This document shows positions 56,779-64,000 of a DNA stretch of 64,000 bases, in pieces. Below the pieces are notes generated by a model. That model saw only the letters and a program-made list of their open reading frames with translations. It was not told the origin of the DNA and did no database searches. Both the position numbers and the translations under genes were made by a program. Origin of the DNA: Callorhinus ursinus (Eukaryota > Chordata > Mammalia > Carnivora > Otariidae); contig NW_020312775.1 in NCBI RefSeq assembly GCF_003265705.1, positions 4,544,822-4,608,821 on the forward strand. Reading direction: 5' to 3'. Each line of letters begins with the position of its first letter. The first letter of the stretch is position 1.

Positions 56779-57060
56779 GTCTTCGGATAATATAGATATT
56801 TTAACTATATAGTTTGACAAACTAGGAAGGAATATCCAATGGGAAAAAGAGTCTCTTCTACAAATGGTGTTGGGAAAACTGGACAGCAACTTGCAAAAGA
56901 AAGTAAATGGACCATTTTCTTAAACCCACAATTATATGGTCAATTAATCTTTGACAAATTAGGAAGGAATTTCCAATGGGAAAAAGACGGTCTCTTCAAC
57001 AAATGGTATTGGGAAAACTGAACAGCTACATGCAAAAGAATGAAACTGGACCACTTTCTT
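56779..57060 (+). repeat. Imperfect tandem duplication in L1-g, offset 137 bp
   Basis: 'GACAAACTAGGAAGGAATAT' at 56816 recurs as 'GACAAATTAGGAAGGAATTT' at 56953. The two units then run in parallel through 'CAATGGGAAAAAGA', 'TTGGGAAAACTG' and 'GGACCATTTTCTTA'/'GGACCACTTTCTTA'. The first unit has extra AT-rich sequence (56762-56815) before the shared part. Confidence 0.85.
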
Positions 57061-58269
57061 ATACCATACACAAAATAAATTTAAAATGTATTAAAGATCT
57101 AGATGTGAGACCTGAAACCATAAAAATCCTAGAAGAGAGCACAGGCAACAATTTCTCTGACATTAGCCATAGCAAAATGTTTCTAGATATGTCTCCTGAT
57201 CCAGGGAAATAAAAGCAAAAATAAACTATTGTGACTACATCAGAATGAAAAGCTTCTGCACAGTCAAGGAAATAATCAACAAAACTAAAAGGCAGCCTAC
57301 TGAAATGGGAGAAAATATTTGCAAATGATAAATCTGATAAAGAGTTAGTATCCAAAATAGATAAAGAACTCATGCAAGTCAACACCCCAAAACCAAATAA
57401 TCCAATTAAAAATGGGCAGAAGACCTGAACAGACATTTCTCCAGAGAAGACATCCAGATGGCCAAAAGACACATGAAAAGATGCTCGACATCACTCATCA
57501 TCAGGGCAATTCAAATCAAAACCACAGTAAGATATCACCTCACATTGTCAGAATAGTTACAGTTAAAAACACAAAAAACAAGTGTTGGATGAGGATATGG
57601 ACAAAAAGAGTCCCTAATGCACTGTTGGTGGGAATGCAAACTCATAGCCACTGGAAAAGAATATGGAGGCTCCTCAAAAAGTTAAATTAGAACTACCCTA
57701 ATATCTAGTAATCTCACTACTGGTATTTTCCCAATAATACAAAAACACTAATTCAAACGGATACACGCACCCCTATATTTATAGCAGCATTATTTACAGT
57801 AGCCAAATTAGGGAAGCCACCCAAGTATCCATCAATAGGTGAATAAAGAAGAAGTGGTATATATATATGCAATGGAATATTATTCCACCATAGAAAGGAA
57901 TTAAATCTTGTCATTAGCAATAACATGAATGGAGCTAGGGTGTAAAATGCTAAGTGACTTAAGTCAGTCAGAGAAAGATCAATACCATATGATTTCACTC
58001 ATGTATGGAATTTAAGAAACAAAACAAATGAACAAAGGAAAGAGTGAGAGAGAGAAACCAAGAAATAGACTTAACTATAGAAAACAAACTGAGGGTTACC
58101 AGAGGGGAGGTGGGTGGGAGGATGGATGAAATAGGTGATGGGGGTTAGAGTGCACTTACCATGATGAGCACTGAGTAACATACAGAATTATTTAATCACT
58201 GTATTGCATACCTGAAACTAATAGAACACTGTATGTTAAGTATATTGGAATTAAAATTTTAAAAAACTT

Positions 58270-58775
58270 AATAAAAAATCATCCATACAAATTTAGAGAA
58301 AGTGAAAATTATAGTCAAACTGATAGATTAATTTTGAATGTTTTTTCATTATGCAAATAAATTATACAGAATGTATGCATTTGTATCTGGTTTCTCTCAT
58401 GCAACATTATAAGATTCATATAGCTGTAGATTTTTCTTTTTCCCACTATATGGTATTCAATTGTGTGACTATACCACAATTTATACATTCTACAGTGGGT
58501 ATTTAGGAACTTTTCATCTGGGGGCAGACAAAATACAGTTTGTTTGTTATAAAACTCAGAGGGGAATTTCTATGTCATAGAGCATGCATATAATTTGCTT
58601 AAGTTGATACTGCCAAACCATTTTCTGAGATGATTGTAACTATTTCAGTCCCACAAGCAATAAGTTAGAGTTTCACTTGCTCTATATCTTTGTTGCTCTA
58701 TATCTTTATCAACAGTTATTTTCTATCTTTCTCATTTTAAAAATTTTGGCGGGTGGACTAATAATATTTTATATT
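58270..58775 (-). mobile_element. Ancient LINE-1 3' region debris, minus strand
   Basis: 'GTATCTGGTTTCTCTCATGC', 'ACTATACCACAATTTATACA' and 'GATACTGCCAAACCATTTTC' resemble the reversed last part of ORF2 in old L1MB/MC subfamilies. Highly diverged. Confidence 0.6.
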
Positions 58776-59235
58776 TTTTTAATTGAAGTATAGTTGACAT
58801 ACAATATATTAGTTTCAAGTATATGACATAGTGATTCAACAATTATATACATTACAAAATGCTCACTGTGAGAAGTGTAGATATCATCTGTCACTATACA
58901 AATTTATTATAATATTATTGATTATATTCCATATGCTGTACCTTCATATCTATGACTTATCTGTTTTACAACTTGAAGTTTGTACCTGTTAATTCATTCA
59001 CATATTTCTCCTATCTCCCCACCCTTCTCCCCTCTGGCAATCACTAGTTTGTTCTCTGTATTTATGAATTTGCTTTTATTTTTTTGTTTCATTTTGTTTA
59101 GATCCCACATATAAGTGAAATTACATGGTATTTGTCTTTCTCTGACTTATTTCACTTAGCATAATACCCACTAGGTCCATCCATGTTGTTGTGAATGGTA
59201 AGATTTCATTCTTTTTTATGGCTGAGTAATATTCC

Positions 59236-59282
<47 letters not shown>

Positions 59283-62080
59283 ATATATATATACACACAC
59301 ACCACTTCTTTATCCATTCATCTATCCATGGACATGTGCTGCTTCCATATCTTAGTTATTGTAAATTATGCTGCAACAAACATAAGGATGCCTATAACTT
59401 TTCAAATTAGTGTTTTCATTTTGGGGTAAATATTCAGAAGTAGAATAACTGGATCATACAATATTTCCACTTTTAATTCTTTGAGAAACCTCCACACTGT
59501 TTTCCACAGTGGTTGCACCAATTTACATTCCCACCAACAGCACACAAGGGTTCCCCTTTTTCATGTGTCTGTTTGCCATCTGTGTGTCTTCTTTGGAAAA
59601 ATGGCTATTTAAGTCCCCCACACATATATAAATCAGATTGTTTTTCTGGTGTTGAGTTGTATGAGTTCTTTATATATTTTGCATATTAACCTCTTATCAG
59701 ATTTATCATTTGCAAATATCTTCTCTCATTCTGTATGTTGCCTTTTTGTTTTATTGATGGTTTCTTTAATTATGCAAAAGCTTTTTAGTTTAATGTAGTC
59801 CCAATTGTTTATTTTTGCTTTTGTGTCCCTTGCCTATGGAGACAGATAAAGAAAAATATTGCTAAAGCTGATGAGGAAGAGCTTAGTGGCTGTTTTCTTT
59901 TAGGAGTTTTATGATTTTGCATATCACATTTAGGTCTTTAATCACTTTTGAGTTTATTTTTGTGTATGGTTTAAGAAAATGGTCCAGTTTCATTCTTCTG
60001 CATGTAGCTGCCAGTATTTCCCAACTTTATTAAAAAGACTTTCTTTTCCTCAGTGTATATTCCTGTTTCCTTTCTCATACACTAATTGGCCATATAAGCA
60101 TAGTTTATTTCTGGGCTCTCTATCCTGTTCCATTGATCTAATGTTTCTATTTTTGTGCCAATAGCATACCCTTTTGATTGGTGTAACTTTGTAGTATAGT
60201 TTTAAAACTGGGATTCTGATTCCTCCAGCTTTGGTTTTCTTTCTCAAAATTGCTTTGGCTATTTGGGGTCTTATGGGATTCCACAGAAATTTTACAATTA
60301 CTTGTTCTAGTTCTGTGAAAAACATTATTGGTGTTTGATAGGGATTGCATTAAATCTGTATATTGCTATGGGTTGATTGACATTTTAACAATATTAATTC
60401 TTCCAATCCATGAGCATGATATATCTTCCTATTTATTTGTGTCATCTTCAACTTCTTTCATCAATGTCATAGTTTTCAAAATATAGGCCTTTTACTTCTT
60501 TGATTAAATTTATTCCTAGATATTTTATTCTTTTTGATGCAATTGTAAATGAGATTGTTTTCTTAATTTCTGTTTCTGCTACTTTTTAAATTAGTGTGTA
60601 GCAATGTTACAGATTTCTGTATATTGATTTTGTATCCTGCAATTTTATTTATTAGTATTTATTAGAACTTATTTATTAGTTCTAATAGATTTTCTTCGTG
60701 GAATTTTTAGAGTTTTCTACATAGAGTATTGTGTCATCTGAAAATAACAGTTTTACTTCTTCCTTACCAGTGTGGATGCTTTTTATTTCTTTTTCTTGTC
60801 TAATCGCTATGGCTAGGACTTCCAGGACTATGTTGAATAATTGTGGGAAGAGCTGGTATATTTTTCTTATCCCTGATCTTGGAGGAAAAGCTTTCAGCTT
60901 TTCACCATTAAGTATGTTAGTTGTGGGTTTGTCACATATGGTCTTTATTAAGTTGAGGTATCTTCCCTCTATACCCACTTTGTTGAGATCTTTTATCATG
61001 AATAGATGTTGAATTTTTTCAAATGTTTTTTCTGCATCCATTGAGGTGATTATATTATTTTTATCCTTCATTTTGTTAATGTGATTAATTGATTTGTGAC
61101 TATTGAAACATCCTTAAAACATCCTCATATCCCTGGAATAAATCCCACTTGATAGGTGTAAATGATCCTTTTGGGGTATTGTTAAATTCATTTGGCTAAA
61201 ATTTTGTTGAAAATTTTATGTTTATGAAGGATATTTTTCTGTAATTTTCTTTTCTTGTGGCATCCTTTTCTGGTTTTGGTATCAGGGTAATGTTGGCTGC
61301 ATATTTAAAGGCATTTCTTCCTCTTTCAATTTTTTTAATCATTTGAGGATATGTATTAACTCTTCTTCAAATGTTTGGTTGAATTCACCTTTAAGCCATC
61401 TGGTCCTGGAGTTTTGTTTGTTGGGACTTTTTTGATTACTGATTCAACTTCATTACAAGTAATTGATCAGTTCAGGAATTCAGTTTGTTCCTGATTCAGT
61501 CCTGGAAAACTGTATGTTTCTAGGAATTTATCTAGTTCTTCTGGGTTGTTCAATTTGCTGGCTTATATTTTTTTGTAGTAGTCTCCTATAATGTTTTGTA
61601 TTTCTGTAGTGTCAGCTGTAACTTCTCTTTTTTCTTGGTAAGTCTGGCCAAAGGTTTATCAATTTTTTTTTTATCTTTCCAAAGCTTTTAGTTTCATTGA
61701 TTTTTTTTAGTCACTATTTCTTATACTTCTACTCTGATCTTTATAATAATAGCTATAATAATAGTTACTTAAGAATAGTTTTAAAAATTATTCCTAGCTG
61801 TGTCTTTCTCCTTAAATTTTTATTAAATCCTAGTTTTAGCACATTGTGATTAATTAATATGGTCTTTATTACCTTTGCTTTTTGGAATTAGTTTTCTTTT
61901 AGAATCTAATGCATGATCAATTTTGTAAAAGTAAAAGGATGGTTGAAAATAATATATATTTTCTGTAGTGTTTTGTTTGTTATAATAGTCTGTTTAATAT
62001 TAAATTATATATTATTTTTTCCTACTTAATCTAGCTACAATAGAAAGGGTGGATTAACACTTCCACTTCAATTATGTTTC
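58776..62080 (-). mobile_element. LINE-1 L1-i (L1MA-like), minus strand, 5'-truncated
   Basis: 3' UTR from 58780 ('AGTATAGTTGACATACAATA'), ORF2 C-terminal region (59160-60400), RT (60600-61400) and linker (61400-61800). The stretch 61800-62080 is probably the endonuclease part but very diverged. The RT site reads FSDD instead of FADD within 60682-61071; the two aspartates remain but the frame around them is broken. Confidence 0.85.
59238..59301. repeat. (AT)n/(TG)n/(AC)n microsatellite
   Basis: About 18 AT units, then GTGTGT, more AT and ACACAC. It has grown out of the AT-rich stretch that normally follows 'AATATTCCATT' in reversed L1 3' ends. Confidence 0.95.
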
Positions 62081-62101
62081 TTGGAGGTAGTACATGTAAC
62101 G

Positions 62102-62250
62102 CAGTGGTCCTCAAATGTTAGCATGTATAAGAGTCAAGTGGAATACTTATTAAAATGCAAACTTCAGAGCTCTAGACTATTTCAGAGATGATGTCAGGAG
62201 CTTATATTTTTAATAAGCATTCTGATGCAGGTAATGCTAGGACTAACCTT
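62102..62250 (+). mobile_element. MER5A-like hAT (Charlie) fragment
   Basis: 'CAGTGGTCCTCAAATGTTAG', 'ATTAAAATGCAAACTTCAGA', 'TTAATAAGCATTCTGATGCA' follow the MER5A order. The right terminal repeat is not clear. Confidence 0.8.
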
Positions 62251-62284
62251 TCAGATACACTAATGTATCTTTGAGGTTCTCAAG

Positions 62285-62490
62285 TTATGATGACCTGCGC
62301 CCAAATCTCAGTTATGCCTTTACCAGTGGGAATCTTGAACAAGTTATTAAACCTCTCTATGTTCAGTTGTTTCATATCTAAAATAAGAATAATCATGTCT
62401 GCCACATAGTGTTATTCTGAACATTAAATTAGCTAACACATGTGAAAATGGTAGTGCAGTACCTGGTCACATTGTTCATTATTATAAAGG
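62285..62490 (+). mobile_element. MIR SINE, plus strand
   Basis: 'AATCTTGAACAAGTTATTAA', 'CCTCTCTATGTTCAGTTGTT' and 'GCACCTGGTCAC'-like sequence ('CAGTACCTGGTCACATTG') follow MIR core and 3' landmarks. Confidence 0.8.
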
Positions 62491-62638
62491 CCCATGCCTT
62501 TTATTTTCATTGACCACATACTACTTCATCAATGTAAAATAAACTCTGCCTCACTTATTGAATTCTATTTTGATTATTATTAACGACCATCTATACTTTC
62601 TTATTTGCATTTTTCTGTTATGAAATGTTTTTACTTTT

Positions 62639-62826
62639 TTAAGATTTTATTTATTTATTTGTAAGAGAGAGAGAGAGACAGAGCACAAGCAGAGGGAGTG
62701 GCAGGCAGAGGGAGAAGCAGACTCCCCACTGAGAAAGGAGTGTGATGCCGGACTTAATCCCAGGACCCTGGGATCACGACCTGAGCTGAAAGCAGATGCT
62801 TAACTGACTGAGCCACCCAGGCTCCT
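62639..62826 (-). mobile_element. Can-SINE, minus strand
   Basis: GAAATGTTTTTACTTTT (62622-62638) and GAAATATTTTTACTTTT (62827-62843) flank the copy with one mismatch. Head at the right end, T-run at the left. Confidence 0.97.
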
Positions 62827-62924
62827 GAAATATTTTTACTTTTTAAGGGACTTTATTTTAGATATCCCTTATAAGTTGCAGATAGTTGTATTTTTCTTTT
62901 GTCACTTGAGTTTGAAACTTTGTT

Positions 62925-63620
62925 GTTGTCTAGTTTTTATTTCATAATCACAAATTTAACTGTAATCCATCTAGACTTGGAGAGGAGTAAGGAAAATATG
63001 GATCCCATAGAGCTGCAATGAGAGCCCAAAGATTGTTGGATATTTTGAGCAGATGGGGTGAAGGGTGCTCTCCTGAGCTACAGAATGAATGATCTGGTAG
63101 TTAAGATAAAACACAAGTCAGATTTATTAGATTTGTCCACAGTCAGCAATGGGTACTTCTTGCTGGTCTTGCCATTTCTGGATCCAAAGTATTCCATGGC
63201 TTACATAATATTCATGCCCTCTTTCATCTTGCCAAAGACCACATGCTTACCATCCAACCACAAAGTCTTGGCTGTGCAGATGAAAAACTACCATTTGTAT
63301 TGGGCCCAGCATTTGACACGGACAAGATGCCAGGAACCATATGCTTCAGGAAGAAATTCTCATCATCAAATTTCTCCCCATAGATAGACTTGCTGCCAGG
63401 GTTATTATGGCATGTGAAATCACCATCCTGGCACATAAATCCCAGAATAATCCTGTGAAAGCAGGAAACTTTATAACCAAATCCTTTCTCCTGAGTGCTC
63501 AGAGTATCCAAGTTTTCTGCTTATCTTTGGAAATTTATCTGCAAAAAGCTTGAAGGAAACATGGCCCAAGGGCTCACGTCCATGGCGATGTCACAGAACA
63601 CAGTGGGGTTGACCATGGCT
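62925..63620 (-). pseudogene. PPIA: Processed pseudogene of cyclophilin A (peptidyl-prolyl isomerase A)
   Basis: The parent enzyme is the abundant cytosolic prolyl isomerase that binds cyclosporin. This copy is intron-free and reads on the minus strand. The start codon equivalent is 63614-63616 and the stop equivalent 63127-63129, about 490 bp against 498 in the normal 165-codon frame, so there is a net loss of 8 bp. A 95-residue open piece (63224-63511) shows '[20 protein letters not shown]', '[17 protein letters not shown]' and '[15 protein letters not shown]', after which the frame shifts. The first third is also out of frame, with altered residues such as '[11 protein letters not shown]'. 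The 3' UTR follows to AATAAA (reverse at 62937-62942). No promoter is retained. An L1-made retrocopy, not a gene. Confidence 0.94.
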
Positions 63621-63639
63621 GGGTGCTGGTGTCTGTAAG

Positions 63640-64000
63640 GCCAAGTCTGAAACTTTTATTAGAGGACTTAACTCATTTACATTGGCTTTATCTTCTATAA
63701 ATTCTTTTGCTTTAATATTTTCATGCTGTTTACTTTGTTTTATTTCATATACAATATTTTTCTTTACTTTTTTGTTTAGATATTTGGAAGAAATTAACCA
63801 CCTTTTAAATTTACCTTTGTGTTTTAAAAGTTGTACCTACATTTTTCTTATTAATGTTAAGTAAAAAATGGTATTTCTTGATTTCGCCCATTCTTCTGAA
63901 ACTATCTCTACTATAAATAATGTTTTACATAGCTAGATATTCATAAGACCTATTTTTCAACTTTGAATTTTTAAGTTTCAACCAGGATATATCGTGTCCT
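63640..64000. other. Intergenic, no gene seen
   Basis: AT-rich DNA; no recognised element. Confidence 0.5.

Larger units (their letters stand above)
54530..58265 (+). mobile_element. LINE-1 L1-g, plus strand, 5'-truncated, split by an inverted L1
   Basis: 54545-55747 is the ORF2 linker and RT ('AAAAGTCCAGGACCACATGG' near 54680). The RT site at 55309-55320 reads FDDM, with the alanine codon missing. After the insertion the ORF2 C-terminal region resumes at 56572 and the 3' UTR ends near 58265. Many frameshifts and stops occur. It contains an internal tandem duplication at 56779-57060. Confidence 0.92.

Noticed and set aside
63224..63511. Functional cyclophilin gene
   Set aside because: Intron-free, shifted frames on both sides of the open piece, no promoter: a processed pseudogene.

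Overview
The window is vertebrate nuclear DNA from a carnivoran, most likely an arctoid caniform (bear, seal, mustelid or raccoon group). The main evidence is about seventeen copies of a tRNA-derived Can-SINE whose head reads 'GGGGCGCCTGGGTGGCTCAG', followed by a CT-rich middle and an AAATAAATAAATAAAATCTT tail. They resemble the arctoid type more than the dog or cat types I know. Several LINE-1 copies carry the carnivore-type 3' UTR. I found no host protein-coding exon, no structural RNA gene and no CpG island. The stretch looks like a LINE-rich intergenic (or deep intronic) region built by repeated retrotransposition. The only recognisable copy of a cellular gene is a dead processed pseudogene of cyclophilin A (PPIA) near the right end.

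Layout. 1-8105: a SINE, then a plus-strand L1 (213-3393), a short younger L1 3' end (3394-3678), then a minus-strand L1 that keeps its 5' end (3679-8105). 8106-20080: old L1 debris, a 91-bp tandem duplication, MaLR and other LTR fragments, MIRs, SINEs and single-copy-looking DNA. 20080-22700: an LTR split by an L1 and a SINE, then another old repeat. 22925-34738: a nested pair of minus-strand L1s. An older near-complete copy is split by a younger full-length copy (24576-30724), which contains a 100-N assembly gap whose two flanks are the same 173 bp. 34740-40300: LTR fragments, a CA microsatellite, a MIR and unassigned DNA. 40314-45050: a SINE, an internally deleted L1 with its 5' end, and two more SINEs.

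45650-51360 is the most layered part. A long L2 is broken at one point by a block holding an ancient hAT transposase remnant of the ZMYM/Zaphod type and a MaLR element (two LTRs plus internal region). The MaLR is itself hit by an L1 fragment and by a SINE that carries a 3' transduction. 51640-54290: a GA-rich tract, a MIR and unassigned DNA. 54300-62080: a SINE, a plus-strand L1 split by an inverted L1 with clear target-site duplications, and a further minus-strand L1. 62100-64000: MER5A-like DNA, a MIR, a SINE and the PPIA retrocopy.

Nothing here works as a gene system. Every L1 ORF I examined is interrupted, and one copy has lost a catalytic aspartate of reverse transcriptase. The value of the window is its insertion history, one assembly error and a few small structures (an AP-1-rich palindrome, tandem duplications, the SINE transduction). 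Family names for old repeats come from recalled consensus features, not from a database search, and element edges are approximate unless a target-site duplication fixes them.
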